Shown in pieces: positions 38,612 to 49,019 of a stretch of 63,399 bases of DNA. Position 1 is the first letter of the stretch; each line of letters starts with the position of its first letter. Source of the DNA: an uncultured Rhodospirillaceae bacterium (GTDB lineage: Bacteria > Pseudomonadota > Alphaproteobacteria > Dongiales > Dongiaceae); assembly GCA_902826565.1 (NCBI GenBank), contig CADEFF010000009.1, positions 2,923-66,321 of the forward strand, given 5' to 3'. Under the pieces are notes generated by a model. The model saw only the letters and a list, made by a program, of their open reading frames with translations, was not told where the DNA came from and searched no databases. The translations under genes were made by a program, and so were the position numbers.

Positions 38612-39259
38612 ATGTCGATCACCCGCAAATATCTTTTCGACAACGCCTTCGACGCCCTGAAGCCCGCCCGGCAGGCGCCGCCGCCGGCGCGCCGATTCTC
38701 CGAGGCGGAGGTGAAGGCGGCCTGCGAATCCGCCTTCGCGCAGGGGCGCGAGGCCGGAACCCGCGAGGTCGAGAGCGGCCGCGAGCAGCTCGTCGCCCGC
38801 TCGACCGCGGCCATGGCCGAAGGGCTGCAGGCGGTAAAGGCATTGAACGCCGAGCTCGAGGTCCGCATGACGCGCTGGGCGCTGCAGAGCGCCCTCGGCA
38901 TGGTCCAGAAGCTCTTCCCCGAGCTCGTTCGTCGTCACGGCCAGAGCGAGATCGAGGCGATGGTCGTCAATACCTTGCAGGACATCGAGGACGAGCCGCG
39001 CGTCGTGGTGCGCATGCCGGCCGCGATGATCGAGCCGATGCAGCCCGCCGTCGCCGAGATCTGCCGCCAGGCCGGCTTCGTCGGCCGGCTGCTGCTGATC
39101 GAGGACGATGCGATCGCCCCCGGCGATTGCCGCGTCGAATGGGCCGAAGGCGGCATCGAGCGCCAGGCCCAGCGCCTCTGGACCGATATCGAGCAGCGCG
39201 TCCTGCGGCTGCTCGCCCACCCCACCTTGTCCGATCCCGGCCCCGAAACGGGCCGCTAG
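38612..39259 (+). CDS. fliH: Export ATPase regulator FliH
   Basis: About 215 residues. YLFDNAFDALKPARQAPPPA at the N-terminus, then ALQSALGMVQKLFPELVRRH, VVRMPAAMIEPMQPAVAEIC, RLLLIEDDAIAPGDCRVEWA and GGIERQAQRLWTDIEQRVLR. The GDCRVEW-x-EGG motif is the conserved FliH/FlbE end. FliH anchors FliI to the C ring via FliN. ATG 38612 with GAGCGAAG upstream is preferred to TTG 38600. Confidence 0.85.
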   Translation: MSITRKYLFDNAFDALKPARQAPPPARRFSEAEVKAACESAFAQGREAGTREVESGREQLVARSTAAMAEGLQAVKALNAELEVRMTRWALQSALGMVQKLFPELVRRHGQSEIEAMVVNTLQDIEDEPRVVVRMPAAMIEPMQPAVAEICRQAGFVGRLLLIEDDAIAPGDCRVEWAEGGIERQAQRLWTDIEQRVLRLLAHPTLSDPGPETGR

Positions 39260-39268
39260 GAGGATTCA

Positions 39269-39604
39269 ATGGCCGACGAGAACCTCAACCTCAACGAACT
39301 GAACGGCGGCGCGGAGGCCGATCCGGCCGCCGCCGCGCCCGCCGCACCGCCGGTGAATGCGCGCGAGCTCGAGGCGGTGTACGACATCCCCGTCCAGGTC
39401 TCCGCCGTGCTCGGCAGGGCCTCGATGCAGGTGAGCCAGCTCCTGAAGCTCGGCCGCGGCGCCGTCGTCGAGCTCGACCGCAAGGTCGGCGAGGCGATCG
39501 ACATCTATGTGAACAACCGGCTCGTCGCGCGCGGCGAGGTGGTGATCGTCGAGGACCGTCTCGGCGTGACCATGACCGAAATCATCAAGATGGACCGCTC
39601 CTGA
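39269..39604 (+). CDS. fliN: Motor switch protein FliN
   Basis: 111 residues. An acidic/Ala-rich N-terminus (about 35) then a SpoA domain: VYDIPVQVSAVLGRASMQVS, QLLKLGRGAVVELDRKVGEA and IDIYVNNRLVARGEVVIVED with LGVTMTEIIKMDRS. Forms the lower C ring with FliM and receives FliH. It is 9 bases after fliH. Confidence 0.96.
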   Translation: MADENLNLNELNGGAEADPAAAAPAAPPVNARELEAVYDIPVQVSAVLGRASMQVSQLLKLGRGAVVELDRKVGEAIDIYVNNRLVARGEVVIVEDRLGVTMTEIIKMDRS

Positions 39605-39605
39605 G

Positions 39606-40433
39606 ATGGCCCGGACCGCCACCGACGCGCTGGGCGCGCGGGCTGCGGCGCTCGCGACACGACCGGCCGATCCGGGCGCGCTGATCGCGCTTGCGGGCGC
39701 GCTGATGCTGGTGGCGGCCGCCATCGCGCTCGGCGGCGCGCCGACCGCCTTCTTCGACCTGCCGTCGCTCATGATCGTGCTCGGCGGCACCTTCGCCGTG
39801 ACCTGTATCTCCTATTCGACCGCCGACGTGCTGAAGGCGCAGCCTGCCGTGTTCGGCGCGCTCACCACCTCGATGCCGGATGCGGCGGACGCGGCGCGCG
39901 GCATGCTGGCGCTCGCCGATCTCGCCGGCCATCAGGGCGTGACCGGCCTCCAGACGCGGCTCGCCGCGCTGAAGCGCGATCCCTTCCTGCACCGCGCGGT
40001 CTCGCTCGTGGTCGAAGGCGCGACGCCCGAGGAGGTCGAGACGATCATGACCTCCGAGGCGAGCGCCACCGGCGAGCGCCAGGCGCGCAGCGCCGGCATC
40101 CTGCGGCGCGCCGCCGAAGTGGCGCCCGCCATGGGCCTCATCGGCACGCTCGTCGGCCTGGTGCAGATGCTGGGGCATCTCAACGATCCCGGCCAGCTCG
40201 GCCCCGGCATGGCGCTGGCCCTGCTCACCACCTTCTACGGCGCGCTCCTCGCGAACGTCGTGCTCGGCCCGCTCGCGGCCAAGCTCGACCGCAACGCCGC
40301 GACCGAGGCCCTGCTGCGCCGGATCTACCTGATCGGCGCCACCTCGATCGCGCGGCAGGAGAATCCGCGGCGCCTCGCCACCCTGCTCAATACCGTGCTG
40401 CCGCCCGAACAGCGGCTTACCCATTTCGGCTGA
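39606..40433 (+). CDS. motA: Stator protein MotA
   Basis: 275 residues with four hydrophobic helices: DPGALIALAGALMLVAAAIA, SLMIVLGGTFAVTCISYS, AAEVAPAMGLIGTLVGLVQM and MALALLTTFYGALLANVVLG. The PAMGLIGTLVGLVQML motif and the cytoplasmic loop with GERQARSAGIL are typical of the MotA/PomA family. It starts one base after the fliN stop. Its MotB partner is not adjacent; candidates are at 188-790 and 787-1434. Confidence 0.92.
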   Translation: MARTATDALGARAAALATRPADPGALIALAGALMLVAAAIALGGAPTAFFDLPSLMIVLGGTFAVTCISYSTADVLKAQPAVFGALTTSMPDAADAARGMLALADLAGHQGVTGLQTRLAALKRDPFLHRAVSLVVEGATPEEVETIMTSEASATGERQARSAGILRRAAEVAPAMGLIGTLVGLVQMLGHLNDPGQLGPGMALALLTTFYGALLANVVLGPLAAKLDRNAATEALLRRIYLIGATSIARQENPRRLATLLNTVLPPEQRLTHFG

Positions 40434-40474
40434 GCGCGAACCGCGTCGGCTGAAACCAGACGGAGTATCGGATC

Positions 40475-41854
<1,380 letters not shown>

Positions 41855-41880
41855 CCTCCTAGGGCCGGAAACCCGAACCC

Positions 41881-43992
41881 ATGGCCAATATCGCTATGCC
41901 GCAGGGCCCTTCCGCCAATCCGCACTATTGGTGGAAGCAGCTCCAGGCGACCCTGAAGCGGGGCGAGATCGCGCTGGCGCTTGCCGTCATCGCGATCCTC
42001 GTCGTGCTCATCCTGCCGTTGCCGGCCTGGCTGCTCGACATCGCGCTGACGCTGTCGATCACCCTCTCCGTCCTCGTGCTGATGACGTCGCTCTTCATCT
42101 CGAAGCCGCTCGATTTCAGCTCCTTCCCGACGGTGCTGCTGATCACGACGATCCTGCGGCTCTCGCTCAATCTCGCCTCGACACGCCTGATCCTCGCCCA
42201 CGGCCATGAAGGCACGGATGCCGCGGGCCATGTGATCGAGGCGTTCGGCAACTTCATCATGGGCGGGAACTTCGTCATCGGGATCATCGTGTTCTCGATC
42301 CTGGTGCTCGTGAATTTCGTCGTTATTACAAAGGGTTCCGGGCGCATCGCCGAAGTCGCGGCGCGCTTCACCCTGGACGCGATGCCCGGCAAGCAGATGG
42401 CGATCGACGCCGATCTCTCGGCCGGCCTCATCGAAGAGACGGAAGCCCGCGCGCGCCGCAAGGCGCTCGAGGACGAGAGCAGCTTCTTCGGCTCGATGGA
42501 CGGCGCCGCGAAGTTCGTGCGCGGCGACGCCATCGCCGGCCTCATCATCACCGTCATCAACATCGTCGGCGGCATCGTGATCGGCGTGGCGCAGGCGGGG
42601 CTGAGCTTCTCCGAGGCGTCGCATACCTACACCCTGCTCACCGTCGGCGACGGTCTCGTCACGCAGATTCCCGCGCTCATCGTCTCGACCGCGGCCGGCA
42701 TGCTGGTCTCGAAGGCCGGCGTCACCGGCTCGACCGACAAGGCGCTCTTCGCCCAGCTCAGCAGCTATCCGAGCGCGCTCGGCCTCTGCTCCTTCCTGAT
42801 GGGCGCCATGGCGCTGCTGCCGGGCATTCCCGCGATCCCGTTCCTCGCGCTCGCCGGCATCAGCGGCGGGGCCGCCTGGATGCTGACCCGCCGGCAAGGC
42901 GCCGCGGCAGTCGAGGCGGAAGCGAAGAAGCAGGAGGCGGAGACCGCCGCCCCCAAGGAAGAGCCGATCGCCCAGACGCTGCAGATCGACAACATCCGCC
43001 TCGAGCTCGGCTACGGCCTGCTGTCGCTGATCGGCACGGAGCGCGGCCAGAAGCTCACCGACCAGATCAAGGCGCTGCGCCGCCAGATGGCGCGCGACGT
43101 GGGGTTCGTGCTGCCGGCCGTGCGCATTCAGGACAACCTTCAGCTCCCGGCCAACAGCTACGTCGTCCGCATCAAGGAGATCGAGTCCGGCCGCGGCGAG
43201 CTCCGCCCGAACATGATCCTCGTCATGGATCCGCGCGGCGAGAAGATCGGGCTCGCCGGCGAGGAGACGGTCGAGCCGACCTTCGGCCTGCCCGCCATGT
43301 GGATCGATCCGGCGCTGCGCGAGGAAGCGATGTTCCGCGGCTACACGGTGGTCGATCCCGCCACCGTCATCACCACCCACCTGACCGAGGTGGTGAAGGA
43401 CAACATGGCCGAGCTCATGTCCTACGCCGAGACGCAAAAGCTGCTCGAGGATCTCGGCAAGGAGCACCAGAAGCTGATCTCCGACCTGGTGCCCTCCCAT
43501 ATCTCCGTCGGCAGCATCCAGCGCGTGCTGCAGAACCTGCTCAACGAGCGGATCTCGATCCGCGACCTGCCGGGCGTGCTCGAAGGCATCGCCGAGGCGG
43601 TCGGCTACACCCGCAACATCACGCAGATCACCGAGCATGTGCGGGCAAGGCTCGCCCGCCAGATCAGCGATGCGGCGGGCGATGCGGAGGGCATCGTGCA
43701 GATCCTCTCGCTCTCGCCCGAATGGGAGCAGGCGTTCGGCGAATCGATCCGCGGCGAAGGCGACGAGCGCCAGCTCGCCATGCCGCCGACCAAGCTGCAG
43801 CAATTCATCCAGGCCGTCCGCCAGGCCTTCGAGCGCCACGCCATGCGCGGCGAATCGCCGGTGCTGCTGACCAGCCCGGGAATCCGGCCCTTCGTGCGCT
43901 CCATCATCGAGCGGTTCCGGCCGGTGACGATGGTGATGTCGCAGAACGAAATCCACCCGCGCGCGCGCATCAAGACGCTCGGGCAGATCTGA
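41881..43992 (+). CDS. flhA: Flagellar export gate protein FlhA
   Basis: 703 residues, usual length. The N-terminal half carries about eight membrane helices, for example LALAVIAILVVLILPLPAWL and SITLSVLVLMTSLFIS. Cytoplasmic FHIPEP-type segment DLSAGLIEETEARARRKALE is intact. The C-terminal export-platform domain includes LGYGLLSLIGTERGQKLTDQ and IKEIESGRGELRPNMILVMD. It drives proton-coupled export and docks chaperone-substrate complexes. It starts 26 bases after flbD. Confidence 0.96.
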   Translation: MANIAMPQGPSANPHYWWKQLQATLKRGEIALALAVIAILVVLILPLPAWLLDIALTLSITLSVLVLMTSLFISKPLDFSSFPTVLLITTILRLSLNLASTRLILAHGHEGTDAAGHVIEAFGNFIMGGNFVIGIIVFSILVLVNFVVITKGSGRIAEVAARFTLDAMPGKQMAIDADLSAGLIEETEARARRKALEDESSFFGSMDGAAKFVRGDAIAGLIITVINIVGGIVIGVAQAGLSFSEASHTYTLLTVGDGLVTQIPALIVSTAAGMLVSKAGVTGSTDKALFAQLSSYPSALGLCSFLMGAMALLPGIPAIPFLALAGISGGAAWMLTRRQGAAAVEAEAKKQEAETAAPKEEPIAQTLQIDNIRLELGYGLLSLIGTERGQKLTDQIKALRRQMARDVGFVLPAVRIQDNLQLPANSYVVRIKEIESGRGELRPNMILVMDPRGEKIGLAGEETVEPTFGLPAMWIDPALREEAMFRGYTVVDPATVITTHLTEVVKDNMAELMSYAETQKLLEDLGKEHQKLISDLVPSHISVGSIQRVLQNLLNERISIRDLPGVLEGIAEAVGYTRNITQITEHVRARLARQISDAAGDAEGIVQILSLSPEWEQAFGESIRGEGDERQLAMPPTKLQQFIQAVRQAFERHAMRGESPVLLTSPGIRPFVRSIIERFRPVTMVMSQNEIHPRARIKTLGQI

Positions 43993-44006
43993 GAGGGCGA
44001 TAGACC

Positions 44007-44981
44007 ATGCGCCTCCGGACATTTACCGGCGCGACCCTGCAGGAGGCGATCCGCCAGGTTCGCGCCGAGCTCGGTCCCGACGCGGTCATTCTCGAGACGC
44101 GCCGCATCGGGCGACGGAGCCACGAGGTACGCGCCGGCCTCGATGCGCCGGAAACGGCGGCGCCCGCCGCCGACGCGGCGAACGACACGCTCGACCGCAT
44201 CGCGACCGCGCTTGCCTTTCACGGCGTCCCCGCCCGCCTCGCCGACCGCCTCGCTGCGGCCGCCGGCGAGCTTGCGAGCGCCGACCCCGTGCTGGCGCTC
44301 GCCGGCGCCCTCGACAGTCTCTTCGCCTTCGAGCCGGTCGCGACGGCCGGCGCCCGGCCGCTCGCGCTCGTCGGCGCCCCCGGCGCCGGCAAGACAAGCA
44401 GCCTCGCGCGGCTCGCAACCCGCGCCCGGCTCGCCGGACAGGCCGTGGGCGCGATCACCTGCGACCTGGTGCGCGCCGGTGCCGAGGCGCAGCTCGCGGT
44501 CTATACGCGCCGGCTGGAGATACCCGCCTTCCGCGCCGCCGATGGCGACGGCCTCGCCCGCGCGCTCACGGCGCTGCCGAACGACGCCTTCCGCCTCATC
44601 GACACCACCGGGGCCAATCCGCGCGAACCGCGCGACCTGCAGCAGCTCGCCCGCATCCTCGGCCAGTGCGATGCGGAGCCGATCCTGGTGCTGCCGGCCG
44701 GCGGCGATACACTCGAGATGGCGGACCAGGCGACCGGTTTCGCCGGGCTCGGCTGCCGCCGTATCGTCGCGACCAAGCTCGATCTGGTGCTTCGCCTCGG
44801 CGGGCTGCTCGCCGCGGCCGACGCAGGGCGCCTCGCCTTCGCCGAATTCGGCTGCTCGCCCGAGATCGGCGCCGGCCTCATGCCGGTGAATCCGGTCTCC
44901 CTCGCCCGCCTCCTCCTCGGCAAATCGCCGGCGACTGCCGCAACCCCCGCGCCTGCCGCAACCAGGGAACCCGTCCGATGA
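44007..44981 (+). CDS. flhF: SRP-type GTPase FlhF
   Basis: 324 residues, shorter than the usual 380-450 because the basic linker is reduced. N-terminus MRLRTFTGATLQEAIRQVRA with ELGPDAVILETRRI is typical of FlhF. The G domain has P-loop GAPGAGKTSSLARLA, ITCDLVRAGAEAQLAVYTR and DTTGANPRE. FlhF sets flagellar position and number, mostly in polar flagellates, with FlhG as antagonist. Stop overlaps the flhG start (ATGA). Confidence 0.9.
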   Translation: MRLRTFTGATLQEAIRQVRAELGPDAVILETRRIGRRSHEVRAGLDAPETAAPAADAANDTLDRIATALAFHGVPARLADRLAAAAGELASADPVLALAGALDSLFAFEPVATAGARPLALVGAPGAGKTSSLARLATRARLAGQAVGAITCDLVRAGAEAQLAVYTRRLEIPAFRAADGDGLARALTALPNDAFRLIDTTGANPREPRDLQQLARILGQCDAEPILVLPAGGDTLEMADQATGFAGLGCRRIVATKLDLVLRLGGLLAAADAGRLAFAEFGCSPEIGAGLMPVNPVSLARLLLGKSPATAATPAPAATREPVR

Positions 44982-45772
44982 CCGCCGCCGTCCTGCCGAA
45001 ACCCCAGCCCGCGGCCGTGCCGAAGCGGCTGAAGGTCATCGCCATCGCGTCCGGCAAGGGCGGCGTCGGCAAGACCTGGCTTGCGATCGCGCTCGCGCAG
45101 GCGCTCGCCAAATTCAAGGAGCGGGTGCTGCTGTTCGACGGCGATCTCGGCCTCGCCAATGTCGACATCCAGCTCGGGCTCATGCCGCGCTCGGACCTCG
45201 GCGCGATCGTCGAGCAGAACCGCCCGATCGCGAGCGCCGTCACGGCCTATGCGCCGGGCGGGTTCGACGTCATCGCGGGCCGCGCCGGAACCGTGGCGCT
45301 GGCGGCGCTCGCGGGCGACCGCCTCACCCGCCTCGCGGACGACCTCCTGACGCTCGGAGAGAGCTATGACCGCGTCATCCTCGATCTCGGCGCCGGCGTC
45401 GAACGCACGGTGCGGCAGCTCTGCCGCCGCGCCGACGGCTGCATCGTCGTCACCACCGACGAGCCGACCGCCCTCACCGACGCCTATGCCTTCATCAAGC
45501 TCGGCCTGACCCAGGCCGGCATTACCGACTTCCGCATCGTCGTGAACATGGCCGGCTCCATCGGCGAAGGCGAGCGCACCTACGGCACGCTGCTGCGCGC
45601 CTGCCAGTCCTTCCTCAAGATCGAGCCGCCGCTCGCCGGCATCATCCGGCGGGATGCGCGGGTGAAGGACAGCATCCGCGCCCAGACGCCGGTCGGCATT
45701 CGCCATCCCGACTGCCCGGCCACGACCGACGTGCTCGCGCTTGCCCGGAAACTGAACGCGCTCCGGCCGTGA
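44978..45772 (+). CDS. flhG: MinD-like ATPase FlhG (FleN)
   Basis: 264 residues. Deviant Walker A IASGKGGVGKTWLAIALAQA, then LLFDGDLGLANVDIQLGLMP, VILDLGAGVERTVRQLCRRA and TDEPTALTDAYAFIKL, all diagnostic of FlhG/FleN. It limits flagellar number by opposing FlhF. ATG 44978 overlaps the flhF stop; its own stop overlaps the GTG of the next gene. The pair suggests a controlled, probably polar, flagellation pattern. Confidence 0.93.
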   Translation: MTAAVLPKPQPAAVPKRLKVIAIASGKGGVGKTWLAIALAQALAKFKERVLLFDGDLGLANVDIQLGLMPRSDLGAIVEQNRPIASAVTAYAPGGFDVIAGRAGTVALAALAGDRLTRLADDLLTLGESYDRVILDLGAGVERTVRQLCRRADGCIVVTTDEPTALTDAYAFIKLGLTQAGITDFRIVVNMAGSIGEGERTYGTLLRACQSFLKIEPPLAGIIRRDARVKDSIRAQTPVGIRHPDCPATTDVLALARKLNALRP

Positions 45773-47241
45773 ACCTGCTGCCGCCCCTCGCGACCGCCAC
45801 GACGGCGCCCAGCCTGACGCCGCTGCTCATCGCGGCGATCAGCAAGGATGGGCTGGCGCTCATCGGCAAGCTCGCGATCGGCGACATCCTGACCGGCATC
45901 GTCACCGGCAAGCGGCAGGACGGCCCGATGATCGTCCGCACCGACCGCGGCCTCATCGCGCTCACCGGCGCCGCCGACGCGCCGGACGGCAGCAAGGTGA
46001 CGCTCGAGGTGCGCGCGACCGGCGCCCGCATGCAGGTCGTGCTGCTCGCGATGGAGACGCCGGACGGCGCGCCGGTCCCCGTCCCGGCACAGCAACAATC
46101 GCCCGCCGCGCGACCCGGCGCCGCCCCCGCCATCCCGACGCCGCCGGCGGCGGATGCCGCCGCCTCCAGCGGCACGCAGATCGCCGCGACCGTGCTTCGC
46201 GCGGCGGAGCCTCCTTTGCCCGCGCCGGGGTCGCCGCCCGCCGCCCCGCCGCCTGTGCGGGGCCAGACAGCCGCCCCGCCGGCTTCGCCGCCCGCGCCCG
46301 GCCAGGCCGCTCCCGCTTCGGCAAGCCCGGCGGCGGCGCCCTTGCCGCTGGCGACCGGGCAGCGGGTTTCCCTGCATGTCTCGGCGGTGGTGCCGCCGGG
46401 CGAGCCGGCGCTGCCGCCGTCGCTGCCGGCCGCCGGCTTCGTCGCGACGGTTCGCGCCGTAATGCCGAACGGCCAGCCGGTCATCGACGCGCCGCTCGGC
46501 ATGCTGGCGCTCGACAAGGCTGTGAACTGGCCGGTCGGGACGCAGCTCGTCGCCCGCTTCCTCGCCGCGGAAACCCCGCCGCTGCCCGGGCGCGAGCCGG
46601 CGCAGCGCGGCTGGACCGGCATGCAGCAGGCGGCGGCGCTCTTCGATCTTCCGGACCAGCCGGCGCTGGTCGCGCTGCTGGAGAAGACCCTGCCGCGCAT
46701 CGGCCCGCATCTTGCGGTCGGGCTTGCCGCCCGCCTCAAGCTCCCCGCCGACGAACCCGGCCCGGCGTCGTCGGAGCTCAAGGCGGCGCTCGCCAGGATC
46801 GGGCGGCCGGAGCTCGCCCAGCAGCTCCATCAGGAATTCGCCGAGCTCAATCGCGCCTTGCCGCCGCCGGAACAGGGCTGGCGCAGCGTGATCCTGCCGC
46901 TGGTCGACGAGAACCGGCTGCAGCAGGCGAAGCTCTCGGTGCGCCGCGATCCGCCGAAGGACGGCGCCGATCCGAGCGCGGTCGGCAGCATCCATTTCCT
47001 GCTCGATGTCGAGCTCAGCCGGCTCGGACCGCTGCAGCTCGACGGGCTCATCCGCGGCAAGCGCCTCGACCTCATGCTGCGCAGCCAGAAGCCCCTCGAT
47101 GCGCCGCTGCGCCAGGAGCTCGCCGAGATCTTCCAGAACGCGCAGCAGGCGACCGGCTATGCCGGCCAGCTCTTCTTCCAGGCCGGCGCGGCCTTCCTGC
47201 GCACCGGCAGCGACAGCAATCTCTCCCGGATCATCGCCTGA
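45769..47241 (+). CDS. Second FliK-like hook-length control domain protein
   Basis: 490 residues, GTG start overlapping the flhG stop. The N-terminal 90 residues are globular (LTPLLIAAISKDGLALIGKL, ILTGIVTGKRQDGP). About 110-200 is Pro/Ala-rich. The C-terminal part HFLLDVELSRLGPLQLDGLI with RGKRLDLMLRSQKPLDAPLR and QELAEIFQNAQQATGYAGQL has the Flg_hook/FliK C-domain pattern (V-x-L-x-RLG-x-L). The main FliK is at 31688-32932. The role is unknown; it may belong to regulation of export or be a FliK paralogue. Confidence 0.6.
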   Translation: MNLLPPLATATTAPSLTPLLIAAISKDGLALIGKLAIGDILTGIVTGKRQDGPMIVRTDRGLIALTGAADAPDGSKVTLEVRATGARMQVVLLAMETPDGAPVPVPAQQQSPAARPGAAPAIPTPPAADAAASSGTQIAATVLRAAEPPLPAPGSPPAAPPPVRGQTAAPPASPPAPGQAAPASASPAAAPLPLATGQRVSLHVSAVVPPGEPALPPSLPAAGFVATVRAVMPNGQPVIDAPLGMLALDKAVNWPVGTQLVARFLAAETPPLPGREPAQRGWTGMQQAAALFDLPDQPALVALLEKTLPRIGPHLAVGLAARLKLPADEPGPASSELKAALARIGRPELAQQLHQEFAELNRALPPPEQGWRSVILPLVDENRLQQAKLSVRRDPPKDGADPSAVGSIHFLLDVELSRLGPLQLDGLIRGKRLDLMLRSQKPLDAPLRQELAEIFQNAQQATGYAGQLFFQAGAAFLRTGSDSNLSRIIA

Positions 47242-47556
47242 CACGGGCCTCGCCGCGCCCCGCGAATCCGACGGCAAATGCACGCTCGAACCGTCGAAAA
47301 TGCACGCTTAAGGCGTCGAAAACGTACGCGTAAGGCGCTCAAAATGCAGGTTTAAGCCGCCTGAAACGCCCGAATCGGCACCGATTCCGACGCCTTTTGC
47401 GACGTCAATAGGGGAACCGGCCTCTGCCGGAATGCGGGAACCGGCCTCCGCCGGACGCGTTGTCTGCAGGCTGGAAATCGAAACCGTCGAGATCTCCCGC
47501 AAGCCCGCGAGCTCCCTCGGCCCCTTCCTTTCATTGATGCGATTCCGGAGGAAAGC
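47242..47556. repeat. Intergenic region with two families of direct repeats
   Basis: 315 bases without a gene. It holds four imperfect units of about 22 bases at 47276-47363, each beginning AAA(A)TGCA or AAAACGTA. It also holds two 24-base units at 47412-47435 and 47436-47459 beginning GGGAACCGGCCTC. No promoter is obvious for the following gene, although GGAGGAAAGC precedes its ATG. Confidence 0.6.
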
Positions 47557-48357
47557 ATGACGCATTCCTGTCCCAAATCCCTATCCCTGCGCGCAGGCCT
47601 CGGCGCCTTCGCGATCGGGCTCCTGCTGCTCGCCGCCGATGGGCAAGCACAGGCCATGCTCGATCCGACCAACTACCAGAAGATCGTGAGCGCCGACATC
47701 TCGCGCAGTGCCACGGCCGTGGACGACCTCGTCCGCCGCCTCGAGGCGGGCGACCTCGCCGGCGCGAAACAGGCCTATGTCGCGGCGCGCGTCGGCTGGG
47801 AACGCTCGGAAAGCGCCGTCGAGGAAAGCTTCCCGCCGCAGGCGGCCCTCATCGATCCCTGGCCGAACCCGACGCAAGGGTTCCATGCGGTGGAGGCGGC
47901 GCTCTTCGGGCAGAACGATGCCGCGGCGGCGCTTCCCGCCGCGCGCAAGCTGCAAAGCAACCTCGCCGCGCTGCGGCAGACCCTGCAAAGCGCGAGCCTC
48001 GCGCCGCAGGCCCTGCTGAACGGCATGGCGAAGGTCGCGAGCGAACTCGCCACCGCCAAGTCGAACGGCGAGGAATCGCGCCTCAGCAACACGGCGATCT
48101 ACGATTTGCAGCACAGCTATGACGGCCTCCGCACGCTCTATGCGGCGGTGTTCGCGAAGCCGCTCGCCGCCGCCGATCCGGCGCGCGCGCAGCAGCTCAC
48201 CGCCCAGATCCAGCGTCTCGGCCGGGTGCTGCACCATGACAATGTGCCGGCGATCGACAAGGCGGCCTTGAAGACCGAGGCGGACGCGCTCGTGCGCCTG
48301 CTCGCGGACGCGGCCCCGGCACTCGGGCTGCAGCCGCCGATGACGTCGACGTTCTAG
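47557..48357 (+). CDS. Imelysin/EfeO-like (M75) secreted protein
   Basis: 266 residues with a Sec signal (LRAGLGAFAIGLLLLAADGQ, cleaved near AQA). The mature helical domain has KQAYVAARVGWERSESAVEE with FPPQAALIDPWPNPTQGFHA and VEAALFG. This matches EfeO/EfeM-type M75 proteins, where the GFH-x-VE region holds a metal-site motif. EfeO homologues bind ferrous iron in the periplasm; no efeU or efeB is nearby. It is the only non-flagellar gene between the flh genes and fliI-fliJ. Family call reasonable, substrate unknown. Confidence 0.7.
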   Translation: MTHSCPKSLSLRAGLGAFAIGLLLLAADGQAQAMLDPTNYQKIVSADISRSATAVDDLVRRLEAGDLAGAKQAYVAARVGWERSESAVEESFPPQAALIDPWPNPTQGFHAVEAALFGQNDAAAALPAARKLQSNLAALRQTLQSASLAPQALLNGMAKVASELATAKSNGEESRLSNTAIYDLQHSYDGLRTLYAAVFAKPLAAADPARAQQLTAQIQRLGRVLHHDNVPAIDKAALKTEADALVRLLADAAPALGLQPPMTSTF

Positions 48358-48599
48358 AAAAGGAAGCCGGCGTCGGGATACTCGGGCGCCGCATTGCCGA
48401 CCGCGACGGCGGCCCCTATGTTTCTGGCCGGCCCCGATCCCGAATCCTCGCTGACACGAGGCGACGATTTCGCGTAGGGCGGCCGAGGGTTACCCCCTCC
48501 CGTTCCGCCGGGGCCACCTTTCCTTCTCCCGCCGTAACCGGTAGTGATCCAGATTCCGCAAAGGAAACCGGCGTCGGGAAACCCGCGCCGGGCGGCGGC
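48358..48599. repeat. Intergenic region with a two-copy direct repeat
   Basis: 242 bases between convergent genes. A block of about 30 bases starting AAAAGGAAGCCGGCGTCGGG (48358-48390) recurs as AAAGGAAACCGGCGTCGGG (48560-48589). No coding potential seen between them. Confidence 0.5.
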
Positions 48600-49019
48600 T
48601 CAGCGCCGCCGGCGGTGCCGGTCGATGCCGATCTCGTCGGCCAGGAGCTGATCGCGCCGCTTGATCTCGGCCTGCTTCTTGGCCTGGCGGTTGCGGTGCG
48701 CCTGCTCGTATTTCTCGAGCTCCCGGAAGGTCTCCAGAACGACCTCCCGCGCGGTCTCGATCCGGATCTGGACGTCCTGCCGCGAACGCTCCAGCTTCTC
48801 GCGCCGGAGCCGCGTCAGGTCGGCATAGGCCGCGAAGGCCTTGGTCAGCTCCGGCGACCCGACGGCCCGCGTCGTCGCCGCTTCCCGCGTCATGTCCTCG
48901 TCGAGCCCGGCGATCTGGTCGATCAGCCGGTCCGCCAGCCGCTGCAGCTCCGCCATCTTGCGGCGCTCGTCCTCGAGGCGCCAGCGATGCAGCCGGATGA
49001 GCTGATCGAGCGCGCTCAT
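48600..49019 (-). CDS. fliJ: Export chaperone-escort FliJ
   Basis: 139 residues, one long charged coiled coil: [40 protein letters not shown] and [20 protein letters not shown]. Size, architecture and place after fliI identify FliJ, which inserts into the FliI hexamer and links it to FlhA. ATG 49019 overlaps the fliI stop (ATGA). Confidence 0.87.
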   Translation of the reverse strand: MSALDQLIRLHRWRLEDERRKMAELQRLADRLIDQIAGLDEDMTREAATTRAVGSPELTKAFAAYADLTRLRREKLERSRQDVQIRIETAREVVLETFRELEKYEQAHRNRQAKKQAEIKRRDQLLADEIGIDRHRRRR

